Shown in pieces: positions 1 through 13,758 of a stretch of DNA of 64,000 bases (position 1 is its first letter; every line of letters begins with the position of its first letter). The stretch is from Auanema rhodensis (taxonomy: Eukaryota; Nematoda; Chromadorea; Rhabditida; Rhabditidae), in contig OZ059899.1 of assembly GCA_964057225.1 (NCBI GenBank), positions 6,696,001-6,760,000 on the forward strand, given 5' to 3'. Below the pieces are notes generated by a model. That model did not search any database. It was not told the origin of the DNA and saw only the letters and a list, made by a program, of their open reading frames with translations. The position numbers and the translations under genes were made by a program.

Positions 1-741
1 GTTGATCTTAAATTCGTTGAGGCATTGTTAACAACTTGAAAAAGAATTTGTGAAAGTATCTTTGTAAATAATCAGAATCAGTTTCTTCTGATTTTCCCTG
101 TAAAGTATTTGATGAGCAAATTAAACCTTTTTTTTTCAAAAAAAAAAAAAAATGTGTCATATACCATACAGGGATTATCTGCTTCTCTAATTTCCTAAAA
201 TATTTTCTTGTCATCTGTGCATACGTGTAAAAATCACTGTATAGGATTACTATTATTTGCTAAATATATGCATATAATATAGTAATATATGGTAAAGTAT
301 AAGATATTATATATTATGCTATTCTATATTATACTATATAATGTATTAAATTTTGTTTGTGTGTAATATTCTATACATTTTTTCTTGAGTCTGAATGAAT
401 GAAGGCATCTATTTTAACTATATGCATATAATTATCATTTTAAATCTTTATTGAGTTTAAAAAACAAATGTTTTTTTTTTTCAAATTTATAACTGAAACA
501 TCTAGTTACCAATATGGTGAGCTTGGAAACAGTTATAGAAATGCATCACCGTAAAACAGAGGTAAGTATTAGAATTGGAGAAGACATGCTTGTCGTCGGA
601 ATCATCAAGAAACAAGTATATGTAAGTACCTTCAGATCTCAGTTCATCATATATGTATTTGAGTACTGACTGAATATACATAGATAAGATAAATATATAT
701 AAGTTCACGATAAGTTCTTTATAAATATATATTATTTGCAA
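1..741 (-). other. Possible exons of an unrecognised gene downstream of the myosin, running off the left edge
   Basis: Two stretches on the minus strand look exon-like. One, about 625-666, follows a TATTCAG acceptor, ends at a GAAG|GTACTT donor and can encode SVLKYIYDELRSEG. The other, about 25-85, follows a TTTACAG acceptor and can encode GKSEETDSDYLQRYFHKFF. The first acceptor is about 100 nt after the myosin stop codon, a distance typical of SL2-type nematode operons. I do not recognise the protein, cannot place its start, and cannot exclude that both stretches are chance. The rest of this interval is AT-rich and holds nothing recognisable. Confidence 0.2.
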
Positions 742-765
742 TTTTTTAAAATTAATATTAACTAT

Positions 766-3700
766 TTATATGACTGATTCATTTGTTGCTTTTTTTGGTG
801 TTTTTTTTGCTTGACCCGCGATTAGTGCTTGAATATATGATGTTAATAGTCCATCCATTTTGTAACCCTATAATTAAATTATATTTTTTAAAATTATTAT
901 ACAGATTATAACTAACCATAGTAGTATCTAACAATAATTTCTTGCCATCATTTCCTTTGAGAACGTTTCCAATTGTCATATTAAAATATGTATTTCCACT
1001 TGTCCAATGACAAATCACATTGAATGGATACTAGAATATGTAGATATTTCTTTGTTTTTATTAAAAATAAAATAGTTTAACTTACATGAACTATTAACAT
1101 TTTATTTTCCGCATTATATATATGAACTCCTTGTTGGTTAATGGCAATTAATAGCTTTTCTGGCAGTGTTACATCAGACATTTGTGAAACCTAAAACAAA
1201 ATTAGGAGTATAACAATAATATTATATAATAAAAATAATTTAAAAATTAGATTTAAATTTTAAACTAACAGGGAAAAAGGCTGATCCAAATGTTGGCCAC
1301 TTATGAACAGTTCGTAAGAATTCAATCTTGGCTTGATCTGACGTCATATGCTCTACATGAACGTATGAATTGGAAATAGCCTATAAACATATTTATATTA
1401 AAATTATATAAAATAAGAGAATTTATAATACTTTTTTCCATTCTGATGAAGAACTTGATGATAATATATCTTTTGGTATAAGTTCAGATAGAAGTTGTGG
1501 TATTTGGGCGAGAGGAGCATTCTGAAGATATTTTTAATTATATATTATACATATAATTAAAACAATTTAATATTATCTAGGAAACTATAAAAGAAAGTGA
1601 ATAATTATAAATATTTTATAGTATTTTATATATAATTGTATGCTTTAAGTTCAATTTTCCAATGCAAACCTTGCTATCAATGGTCATAGCTCGAAGTAAT
1701 AAAGCAGCAATTTCGATGGCTGTTTGTTTGCCAACATTATGATATCCTAGTAAGTACTTGGGAGCTTCCTATAGAAAAGTAAAATGATTAGAATATATAC
1801 CTTGATTTAATTTATTATTTCCATTTTAATCATAAAAATTGTATAATTTTAGTAAAATATAATATTGCAATAGGGGGACATTAAGATTATTTTAATTATT
1901 GAAATGATTGTATACCTGATAGTAATGGAAAATCAAATCAGCATTAATATCATCTCCAGGTACAACATCCATCCAAAGCATACGCATAAAGAATACTTGA
2001 TAGTTAATTGGCATAATTTGGCTTTCTTTATGTGCATGATTATTTTGAATTTCATCTGATAATTGACGAACATAATCAAAGAAGAAATCATGTTCAGGAA
2101 CATGCCGAGCTAAAATATAGTTTTGAAAAATATAAAATAATATTCTTTGATGTATATACCTTTTTCTTTAATTTTAACGACAAGATAGAAACCTTTCGGT
2201 GATTTTAATTGGAGCCTATGAGCAATTCGTTGGCATATATCTTTAGCTTTTGTTGACGAATCAACTTCAATAGCCTCATCAGTTTGATCAGGGAAAAATA
2301 TCTGAAATAGGAAAATAATTAAAAAAAAGAGTTATAAATTATAATATAATATATAATATATTCTATACCTTATGATATATTTGAGTTGTTTTTTGTTGAA
2401 TTGCTTCTACTTCAACTAAATGAGGTGGATATTTTCTACTTCCAGATGCTGTTAAAATTTTTTGAATTCTATTCAAGCAATCTAATGCAATTGGATGATG
2501 TCTTGATTTCAAAAAAATTGCAACCTGAAACAAAGAAAACAAAAATATTATATTTATATAATTTATATAATACTTCTTTCATTAGTAAAGGACTTGGAGG
2601 GAAAAGCCCTGCTGCAAGCCACATCAATTCCCATCCACGTTCTTCTGATAACATTGATGGATTGAATGTTAATTGTTTAATGATTTGACAGTACAATTCA
2701 TCTCGAAGAATATCCTGAAAATAAATTATATTTAACTTTACATAACTAAAAATATTATGTATACCCAAAGAAGAGCAGCTCTGAATATAGTATCTGTGAG
2801 ATCAGTTCCAAGTCGGCTTCGTCGATGTTGCAAGTCTCCCATGTATTTCATAATAGCACTATATGATTGAACTGCTTCTCGTGCAGGATCATCACTGAAA
2901 CAAAATTTTTATAAAATAATATCAGTTTATATTAATAAATAAATATTAAAAAAGTAAATACATACAGTCCGTCAAGTTTTTTAAGCAGAGGCCCATCAAT
3001 AGGTTCTCTAGAAAATCTCCAACGATCAGTATTTGTTGACTCTCTTCGCCGTAATGTCATAATACTTCCATTCTTTTTTGTTACTGTTCTATAATTTTAA
3101 TTATTATTATAATCATAAATAATTAGTTTTATTACCGGAAATGTACAGAAGCGAACTGTTCCAATGTATGAGGTTTATCAAAAGTATGATCAACTACAGA
3201 AACTTTTTTATGATTATTATTATTTAAAATATCCAAATCAGCATCTTTTGGGAATAACTTCTATAATAAAAATAAAAACTATTATATTTTAATAATATAA
3301 AACATACCAGAACATTCATTGTTGGTCGAGCCATTGTTGGAAGAACATAAACATTTTCAGCTCGAATCATTCCTTCTTGATTTGTTCGATTATTTTGACC
3401 CTAGAAGAAAATATAATAATATTAACTATATTAACTATTCAAACATACCATAACCATTACTTCATTTAATAAATCTTTTCCATTATGATTATTGGTCATT
3501 GTCAGAAGATCACCTTTATCAAATTCAAGATATTCTCCAGATCCTAAAAAAAGAATTATAATGAATATGAAATTAATTTACATTCAAATGATTACCTTCG
3601 GATTTTTGAGCTTGAGTTGCTACAAGGTGTTTACTTCTCATTTTCAATCCTTCCAAGAAGCTTGACACCAAATCTCGTATATCTTCAGCATTTGGAGATT

Positions 3701-6700
3701 GGAAAGTATATTCTTCACCAGTTATAGAACGAATTGTACATGTATCAGCTCCAACACGTTTTCCTCTTTAAATAAATAACAATAAACTTATTTTTATATT
3801 TTTTTATCAAAACATACTTTCCATAAATAATTCCAGTTATTTCAGGATAACTGAATTCTAAGAGAACCTGCTCTTGATCATCAACAACATATACTCCTGT
3901 CCAGTTGACAGCAATTATTACTTCATTTTTTGGTAAAGGTGGTCCTGTGAACTTAAGAGCTTCATAGAATCTTAAAATAATTGAATTGAATTAATAAATT
4001 TTTTATTAAAAAAACAGTTTTACCTTGAAAATAGTAATGGCCAATTAAACTTAGCAAATGAAACTACTTCTTCTTTTACCGATGCTGAATCAACGAAAGT
4101 AGCAAATTTCTGTTAAAATTAAATGTTTATATTGAATTCAAAAATGAATTATACCTTTCTATATTGATTCATAATAAGCTGACTCCATCGTTCTTTAGCT
4201 TTATCTTTTCCATTTAATTCTGTATCAGGGATATAGTTATGAAGTTGAGAATTTAACCGAATAATATCAAGAGCTCCTTCATCGATAAAATATTGTTGAG
4301 CAGAAATTGTAGCAAGATCTTCTTCCTATAACATATTATAATAAATTTTAACATAGTTTAATACAATAATATGAACAAATGTATTACCTTTTCACATCGA
4401 TATTCACCATATTTGATACCTCGAACAACCTGTTGATAAATCAAGTTTGTAGCTACTGTATCATCTCTGAAATCATTTAAAATTGTCAAATTAGTTATAA
4501 TTATAAATAAATACTTGGCATCATGCCATGGGGCAAAAATTTCTTTCCGGAAAAACAATCTCCAAGGTGCATTTCTTTCTTGTCGTCCTTGTTCTTTTGC
4601 ATATTGCTCACATTGAGAAATAGCATCCATAACATGGTCGGAACCACATCCAAGAGAGCTAACCTATAATATATAATATATATATATATAATATAATAAA
4701 TATATAAAATAAATTACCTTATCAAATAATGCTATATATAAACTAAAACCAAAGCGATCTTTTAGACCGACTTTATCAGCTAACTGGGCACATAGCTCAG
4801 ATGATGTTGTTGCACTATCAGCGCATAAAGTTTTTACTGTACCATCCATGAATGTAACTGCTAATACAATTGGTTTTTTGCTTTTGCTAGCCTGTAGATG
4901 GTTTTTCATAAAATCAATTTATAATTATAAACTATATACCTGAAGTTCAACATAACTTGATGGTTGTCGTCGAGGACCGTTTTCAACAGTTCGTCTTAAT
5001 CGCTCTTCAATATAAGCTGAATAACCTGATCCAGAAGGCCCTTTTTCTCGAATAAAGCAATACAAGTATTTAATAAACCTGAAAAAAAAATTTAGTAGTG
5101 TATTGAATAGTATGTAGGATTTAGTTAAGATGTAACATACTTTGGACTTGGAGCAAAACATCCAACACAGAGGGAGAGTAAAATCCATCCTCTTGCGACA
5201 GATAACTTTGATGGATTTTCAGATAATTGTTTGCACAATTGACAATATATTTCATCTCGTAATTCTTCTCGTAATATTCCCAAACCAATAATATAATGAA
5301 GTCTATCCAAACTGCTCATCGGCTTAATATCAAGGAGGGCATTAAATCCTGACGATGAAGAACTAAGTGAATCTATCGAACCAGCTGATTGAATATCTTC
5401 AAATTATAATTTATATAATTGTTATAATTGATTGCTAACCACTAAGTTTAGATTTTTTCTTCAAAGTCATTGACATGAGCTTTTTGCCCATTCCCTTTTT
5501 CAAAGTTCTATTTGTGCCCAGGCCATCACCATCGGCAGCAGCAGATGCTTCTTCGACATCTTTTCTGCTATACTTACGACCTAATGTAGCATACAGTTTG
5601 GTCATGACAGGTGTTTTATCCTAAAAAATATTAGATGAGTTCAAATATACTTAAATACAAATTACAAAATTTCCTTCTGAACTATGTGTAGAGCCAAGCT
5701 TTACATCAGGAAGATCTCCCATAAAACGAAGAATTGTCATCCATGCAGCTAATGCACCCTAAATATAATAATATAAGATATGATTTAGTTTTGTCTATAC
5801 CAATTGAACAGTAGGATCATCGTGATTCAGAAGAGATGTTCGTAACGGTTTTTGTATATGAGTAGGTGTGACACCACTTGACATGTAAGTTGCAGCAAAT
5901 TTAGAAAATTGATACTTAGACAAATCTTCTCCTTCAAATGGATCAGATGCTTGTGGAATAGTATAAGGTGTAATTGTTTCAGGTTCCTATAACAACTTTA
6001 GTTAAGAAATAATATAAAATATTATAAATAACCCTAAGCATTGAAGGAACTACTCCTCTAATACTTCCAGAAATAGATTCACTATCAATACTTCCTTCCA
6101 TTTTACTGTCAGAAGGTAAGAAATCAAACAGTTGACCAACCTAGAAATATGAAATACAAAAAGATATTCTAATAAGAATGCAATGCCCCCTCCCTTTATA
6201 TTTTACACATTGGTGAAAGATAATTCGATAGAAAAAAAAGAAAAAAGTATAAAAAGATAGAAAGAAGCTTCTATTTAGATAGTTAGATATGAAGGATTCT
6301 AAATAATCAAAAACTACTAATATACTCTATCACATGCATCACTCATTGCAACTTACGCTAGAATTTCTGCCATCCAATAAAAACATCTAAATATTTTCTT
6401 AACATAGCATACTGTTAATGCGTGAAATAAGCATAAAAGATAAAGCAATCTAGCAATGAAAGCAGACAAAAGTTTTTACTTACAAGTTCTTCCTCTCGTA
6501 TATCTTCTGCTACTGGTCCTTTAAGAGGATCGTGTGAACTGTTGAGTTTTCTACGTCCTTCGCGAACCATTTCATCAATTTTCCAACGAACTAATGCTCC
6601 ACGACAACAAGCCTGAACATGAAGATGTAAGGAAGATTATGTAAAAGTATTTTATACTTGAAATTGAATGATAATGTATCGAAGACTTTGATAATGTTGT

Positions 6701-9700
6701 ACCAACTGCTTCGTACGTAACAATGCTTGGAGACGAGACACGCCAGTAATAATCTAAAATAAATGGATATTCAAAAAGAAAGAAAAAAAGATTCAAACCT
6801 GCTGATATCGTTTCTTCTGCTCGTATCCTCTCCAGATTTTCTGAATAATAACAGCCGCATGACGCTGTCTAGAAAATCGTTTTTGAGCTTGCCAACGACG
6901 AACAGCTTTTTGAATAGTTGTAGCTCTCTCATTCAAAACACGATAGTATGACTGAAACAAAATAAAAACGTAGATTCTAACAATGCTTAGATTACTGTTT
7001 CAAGGAATAAATCTTGTTGATCTTTCAAGAAAACTTTAGTTTTTCCTAGTTGGAAATCTGCATCTGTACCAAATACATATCGGCAAATTTTCTTTGCTGC
7101 TTTATGACAATCAACTCTATGAGCTGGTCCTATAATTAACATTCAAAGATAAATTTAAAATTAAAATATATATATTATACCAATGCCATTAACTAAGAGG
7201 CGATACCGATGTACAAACTGATCATACGAATGCCGAACAGGGTAACCACTTCGACGAATTCGGATAGTCTCCATCATACCAGAATATCTTAATTGTCTTA
7301 GAACTAAATCACGATCCATAATCTAAAACAATTTAAATACATATATATCTATATAATTAACAAATTTATATATTAAAACTTACAAGTGCTCGCTTATATT
7401 CATTTGGTTTTATACATCTGATGAAGAAGGGCTCCGTTTGGGTCAATTGACTCATAAGTGACTCAAGTGAACGACGAAACTGGCAACTAACAGTTCCTCC
7501 TTTTCTTCTGTAATAGAAGAATTTTATAATTTTTAATTTTTTTTTCATAGAAACGAGTACCTAATACTGCTATCAGCATAATCCATATCTTCAAACAGCC
7601 GTCTCAAGAAAACCATTTTAGATGAAGAGACAAGTGCATGCAAATCAGCATGGAAGGAGTCACGATTTTTCTCCAAAAATCCTTAAACACAAAAGAAATA
7701 ATATAATTTATAATATATACTATTTATGTTTTACCTTTAACATTGTAAAATACGGGACCTGCAAAATGATTAACACCGAAAGCTTTTTGTAGATCTGATT
7801 TGGGTTTCATATACAATGAACTAGATCTAGCATGGTTAGCATGCAACTTATTAAGCATAGTGTAATCAGTAGCCTAAATATATTACAAATAAATATAAAA
7901 TATACATTTAGAAAAAGCTCACTTTTGGGAAAATACTTTCTTCATCTATTATAGAGAGAATATTCATAGGTTGAAGAGCAATAAGTTCAAGAGTAGCTTG
8001 ATTATCAATAAATTTAATTTGTCTCCAGTTAATTTGCTCCTGAGGATATATAATTAAAAGAAATAAAATAAACAACAATAAATACTTGATCATATTCTGT
8101 TTGTTCCATCTTAAAGATATGTTTAATGAAAAATTGCTGTAAAGTCTCATTTGCATAATTAATGCACAATTGCTCAAAGCTGTTATTCTCAAAGCTTTCA
8201 AAGCCAAATATATCAAGAACTCCAATAGATGTTCGTTTACCATCACTACGTGGTCTATAACTCATAACTAGAATTGAAAATATTATACAAATAACTAACT
8301 TGAATATAGCATCATTGATTCTGGATACAATATAAACGAATAACCGTCCATAAATTCCTTTAACAAGAGCATCACGTGTATCAATAGCTTGTTGAGCATT
8401 TAATCGTTTAACAACGCGTTCATCACGAGTAACTAAGCATTTACTCGTCAAAGCATCCAAAAAGTTTTGTTCTCTAATCTATAATAAAGAATAATATAAT
8501 AGTTAACATGTATAAATATATATTTTTACCTGTAACAAGCGTGAAATGCGTACAATGTTTGAAGCATCACTAACGTCTACAGCATCCATATTATCAATTT
8601 GAGAAGCTATAATACAATAAATATAATATTTATAGTTATAATTATTATAAGTATAAGTAACTCACATCGATACCGTATGTTTCCAACATGCAAAATTCCA
8701 GCAAGTAGCTTGAAAATACTCCAAACTTCTTGATCTTTGAACATTAATACTTTCATTGCAGATCTGATTTCTGCTAAATCAGCAGCATCATCACGACCTT
8801 CAGCTACAAGTGTTCTTCCCTATATTGTCATTATATTAAAAATTATATTTATTAGTTATTCACCTGAGTTAAATAGAAGTAATCTGATGTTGTAGTTAGT
8901 TCAAGATCTTTCTTTTCTTCTGATGTTAATCCAGAAAGAAGACAATAGAATATATGATAGTTTCTTTCATTTTCTGCTTGAGATACAATTCGAGATTTCT
9001 CAAGAAGATATTGCTCAATACGAGCACCTAATATATATTTAAAGAATATTTTGTTATAATTTATAAATATACCTTCAATACATCCAGCTTGATTAAAATG
9101 GACATCAATATATTTTCCAAATCTTGATGAATTATCATTACGAACTGTTTTAGCATTACCAAATGCTATAAATAATAAATATAAATAATATAATTAAAAA
9201 TATAAATATATATTCCAACCTTCTAATATAGGGTTAGCTTCTAATACTTGTTGTTCAATCCAGCTGTGTTGTCCACTAATGGTAGCCAAGAACTGTAGTA
9301 CTAACTTTGTGGATTCAGTTTTTCCAGCACCGGATTCACCACTTAAATTTAAAAAAAAGTTATATATACATATAAAAGAATAAATATATTTATACCTTAT
9401 TATAATACTTTGGTTTTTATTTCCATTTCTCATAGAAGTGTATGAATTATCAGCAATAGCAAATATATGCGGAGGCAATTCACCTATTTTTTTTCTTTAA
9501 TAATAAATTTTTATTAAAATATAAATATATCTATATAATACTTTTTATACAAGCGAATTTGTTCTGCTGTATATATGGGAATGTCCAAATATGGATTAAC
9601 CGCAATAAGAATTGATCCAGTAAAAGTCTAAAACAAAATTGTTAACACTTGTTTTACTATTATGTATTATAACTTACATAAATATACTTTTGACGATATC

Positions 9701-10809
9701 GTATAAAAATATTTCTTAATATAGCACTTTCATGATAATCTCCTAATTGGCACATATCTTCAACACCCTCAACGGATGTTGGATGCATCAAACGAATTCT
9801 GCGATCTGCTGCAAGCCATTGTTCCTAAACCAAAAAATGATTTGAAAAAGCAAAGAAGTTGAAGTAGAATTGAAATGCTTAGATGCAACCGGTTAATAGA
9901 TATTCAAATTTGGCAATGAAATGATATTAGTATGACGTTAAACGTGAACATGTCAAACGATATACTATGTCTAATTAGCATAAACAGTATAAAGTTTTCA
10001 AATTATGGTTAATAGCTATTGCTGATGTGGATGCATTCTTTTCTTCTTCTGGAATTAATATAAATTCTACTTTCAAATCATTTTGTATGACCGTTCAATG
10101 ATGTTAGGTAATTTAAGGACAAATTCATTGCTCTAATTTACAATTAAAATAAGGTAATTAACAATTAAATTTTTCAATTTTCATATAAATCATTTCGATG
10201 CCTTTACTTTATATTATCTCATTCTTTCTGAATATTTTGGCTAATTATCTTGAACATATAAGTGAGATCAATTTCGTCGTTGGCTAAGATCTAATTGAGA
10301 GAAATAGAATTATATAGAGAGGAGGTTGTTCGAAGAGAGAGAACATCGTATTTGGATACGAAATACAGGGAGGTGACCAAATTTGGGTCAAGTTCAATTG
10401 ATATGTCAGAATTAAGAGACAATGAAATTGATTGTTTGAATATGTTATAACTGATATACATTTATATTTGATAAATTATGAATAAATAAAGAATGTATTG
10501 AATTGATAAACAAAAACAAAATGTTGTTTTTGAAAAAAAAAAAACTTTTTTTTTCTTTCAAAATAAATGTTTGAGATTAGTAAATTAAAACAAATTTTGT
10601 TCTAAAAAAAATTTAAAAAAGAAAAGAAAATTACCGTTCCGGAATCATCGAGAATCTTCAATCTACCATGGTCTTGTTCAATAACACGAGCCCCAGCAGG
10701 TATAGACCCTTCACCTCGAATAGGCTCGATCCAGATGAAATCTCCCTTAATAAAGAAAAATATTTTATTATTTCTATTTAATAAAAATTACCTTAGTTAC
10801 TAAAACCAT
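766..10809 (-). CDS. hum-6: Unconventional myosin VII (HUM-6 / MYO7A type), about 25-30 exons
   Basis: An actin-based motor of class VII, which in animals anchors or moves membranes and adhesion complexes in actin-rich protrusions. Read 5' to 3' on the minus strand, the exons give an N-terminal SH3-like segment, the motor head (P-loop GESGAGKT near residue 154, switch [11 protein letters not shown], switch II DIFGFE, actin-site FIRCIKPNE), four IQ motifs (6.5-7.0 kb), MyTH4 plus FERM (3.6-6.1 kb), an SH3 domain (about 3.3-3.6 kb), then a second MyTH4 plus FERM, ending [12 protein letters not shown] as class VII tails do. I estimate 2,050-2,150 residues. The start ATG at 10809 follows a TTCTTCAG acceptor near 10853, probably a spliced-leader site. 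The first large intron is 9825-10634; most others are 40-60 nt. Oddity: the fifth IQ and the post-IQ helix of MYO7A are absent. Class assignment is firm; individual junctions are hand-placed. Confidence 0.96.
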
Positions 10810-13061
10810 TTTCTTAATACATATTCAACAATATCAGATATTATAAATATTTCTGAAGAAAATAATGAAAATAAGAAATATACAGTGCAAATATAGTTCG
10901 AAAGCAATGAATGGTGAAGAAACAGCAATAGGTTTAAGGGGCTTGTTCGACTTGTTACATGACCAGATTAGAATCTGTAGCAAATAGAGTGGTCAGAGCA
11001 ACATGATGACTTTTCGGATAGAAGGCAATACTCAAAAAAAAATCTGCAAATGTGAGCAAAAGGAAGAAAAGATTAAAATTTTGAACAACTGAACATAGTC
11101 GAAGCACTAAAAGTTTCAAGAGAAAAGAAAGCGAGGTGATAACATGAAGAAGACAAGGTTCCAAAAATGGTATGAAAAGCGATTACCAAACCAAATATAT
11201 ATGTTGATTATATAACTATAATTATATATTTTAATAAAAATTATTGATAAAAAGCTAGAAAATTTCACAAAAAAAATTGTATATACGTCAATGTGTATGT
11301 AATTGTAGACACTTGACTTGAAAGTTTACAGAAAGTTGATGGACAATGAAAATAAGGTGGAGAGAGTGTAGAACATAGGAAATGCGACAAAAAGGCATAA
11401 AAGATGTGAATGATTAAATGAATAGTAGTCTAATATGTCTTATGTAAATATATATCTATATATTTGGAATAAAATAGTTGAATATAAGTAGACAATATAG
11501 AAAGTATGCTGGAATAAAACATTGTTAACAACAAAGAGCAAGAAAATCAAATGTTAATCTATAAGATGACAGTGTCCGTCTTGTTATAAGGAAAGAGAAC
11601 AGTTTTGTATTTGGTTATAGAAGATGGGATGTCTGAAACATAGGTAACATAGAGAAGAAAAAAGAGAGAGGGATAGAGAGAGAAAAGAGAGAGAGAGAAA
11701 CAAAGAATCTGAGATAGGAAAGGATATTATGAGAAAGAAAGATGAAAAGCTGATGAAGAAGCCTGACAAAAGAGATGATGTTGAGGACGCAGATGAAGAG
11801 AAAGATACATTGTTGACTGTATCTAACATCCTCCTTCTTAGACTTCACTTCCTTCGCTCTTCTCTCTTTATTCATCTCACTAGTCCACAACCACTCAGGT
11901 GCTTACTCTAGTTGACTCTCTCATTCTATCTTCCTCTCTCTGTTTTTTCTTTCTCCCTCCATTGCTTTCGCCATCTCTCTATATTTTGTTCGAACTTTTC
12001 TCAATCATTCGGTCGTCGTTATTCACATTCTTTTGATCATATAGTCGTTCGCCGAATGACCACTGACAACTCTCCATCATTCTTAACCTTATCAAGATAT
12101 CATATCTCTATTACCAGACAGATTATTACCGCTTTTATTATTTGATTTTAAGGTTCGGCATATGAAAAATTTTAAAATTTACGGTGATATACATTACAGT
12201 CAAATCAGAATGATAGCTAGTGAAACTAAAGTTCATAAAGCATCAAGCATACTATAGAATGAGTGCATTATCTTTAAAAAAAAATTTTTTTTCCTGGAAA
12301 TTTGTTGAATTATTTGTATTTTAAATAATAATTATCTATTTTATATAAAATATTAAAAATAAATTTAATTAATTAATAGAACTTTATAAGAATAAGTTTC
12401 AATAAAGCTTTAAAAAGTTTATGTAGTCGAAACAAAATTGTAGCTTAATGATAACGCATCGATTTTTAATATAAAAATGTGATTAAAATAAATAATAAAG
12501 TTAATATAATTTAATATTATATTATATAATTAAATTCAAAGTATTATTGATAGTTAAGGATTATATCGCGTTGATTCATTTCAAATTACGACTAAGATTA
12601 TAACAGTATGGAATTATGTTTTATGAATCAAACTCTTTAGAAATATTTTCATTGAAATCTCAAATATTTTTTTTTATAAGAAAAGAGCTGAACAAATATT
12701 GGAAGAAAGTGACCAATGAACTGAATGAACAGCATGATTATTGAAAAGAAACAATATTTGAAAATTATAAAAGGAAATATGTATATTGGCGGAAACGACG
12801 CTAAAGTTCTTTATCAGTTAGGAGTAGAAATTCATCTTATTTGTAGAAGCTTGTCATTGTCCATATAAAGTATGAAAGCGATAAAAAATATTTTTGATAT
12901 CAAATATATCACATAAGAAGGAGATTTTAGAATTTAAAATTTAAAATAAAAAGAAAAAAAGAAAATGAATGCTGATAGTCCAGTAACAGATTTACGCTGG
13001 CAATGACATGAAGTATGAGTGAAAGAGTAGAAGGGGGACAAAACTGAATTTTCAAAAGATG

Positions 13062-13196
13062 TTAGAATTCGATATGACCTAATGATGATCTACCAGTTGT
13101 ATGGTACAGGCTCGTCAGCCATCTGATGGACTGTTTGTGCGCCGCGTCTTTAATCCGTTTATGTCGAAGTCGACAGAGTCTCGTTGTCTTCATCAT
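13062..13196 (-). other. GC-rich patch with a 44-codon basic open frame, unassigned
   Basis: A patch of about 100 bases (13087-13192) is clearly richer in G+C than its surroundings. On the minus strand it carries an open frame starting MMKTTRLCRLRHKRIKD and ending SSLGHIEF. The peptide is basic and matches no family I know. The patch also contains CCATCTGATGG and GTCGAAGTCGAC, so it could instead be a regulatory element or a small RNA. It lies upstream of the myosin start on the same strand and could belong to a 5' leader exon of that gene. Confidence 0.15.
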
Positions 13197-13730
13197 AGTT
13201 AGCATCTTAGTTAGTTTGACTATGTCTCATCACTTTACATATTGTATTGTTTAGTGAAGAAATATTATAAGAAAAACAATTTTGAAAAGAATAAAAGAAT
13301 TTTTTTGTAAATTTGTTATCAAAACAGAGTGTGAATTGCAAAGGTGTCAGAAGATAATAAAAAGAACAAGAGGATTATAAAAGGAAAAAGTTAAGATGTG
13401 AAATACTTTGAAGAAAGAGAAAGCAATAAGAAGGAAAGTAAAATTTTCATAAAAATGGTACAAAAGAGAAACCACAATTGAACAAAATTACATATAAAAA
13501 TTATATTAACACGTAAATAATGTGAAACAAGGGAAGATAGAAGATAGAAACATTGAAATATGTATCGCTAAGCGTTACAGCAAAGATAGAGTTCTGAGAT
13601 TGAAGATATATGAGCTAATCGTTAAGCAACCATAACGATGAACCATATCGTCCTATGAAGGCAACGGAAAACGATTACGTCGTTCATCACATTCGGGTCA
13701 GAACTTTCTTAGAAGTCTCTTACATACGTA

Positions 13731-13758
13731 TCTCTCTCTCTCTCTCTTTCTCTCTCTA
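13731..13758. repeat. TC/GA microsatellite
   Basis: An interrupted run of TC dinucleotides in the gene-poor interval. Similar runs lie at 19420-19456 and 31238-31256. Confidence 0.9.

Noticed and set aside
11584-12145. Overlapping open frames of 60-91 codons on both strands
   Set aside because: They are Ser/Leu/Phe-rich translations of GA/CT-rich sequence, the expected by-product of polypurine tracts.
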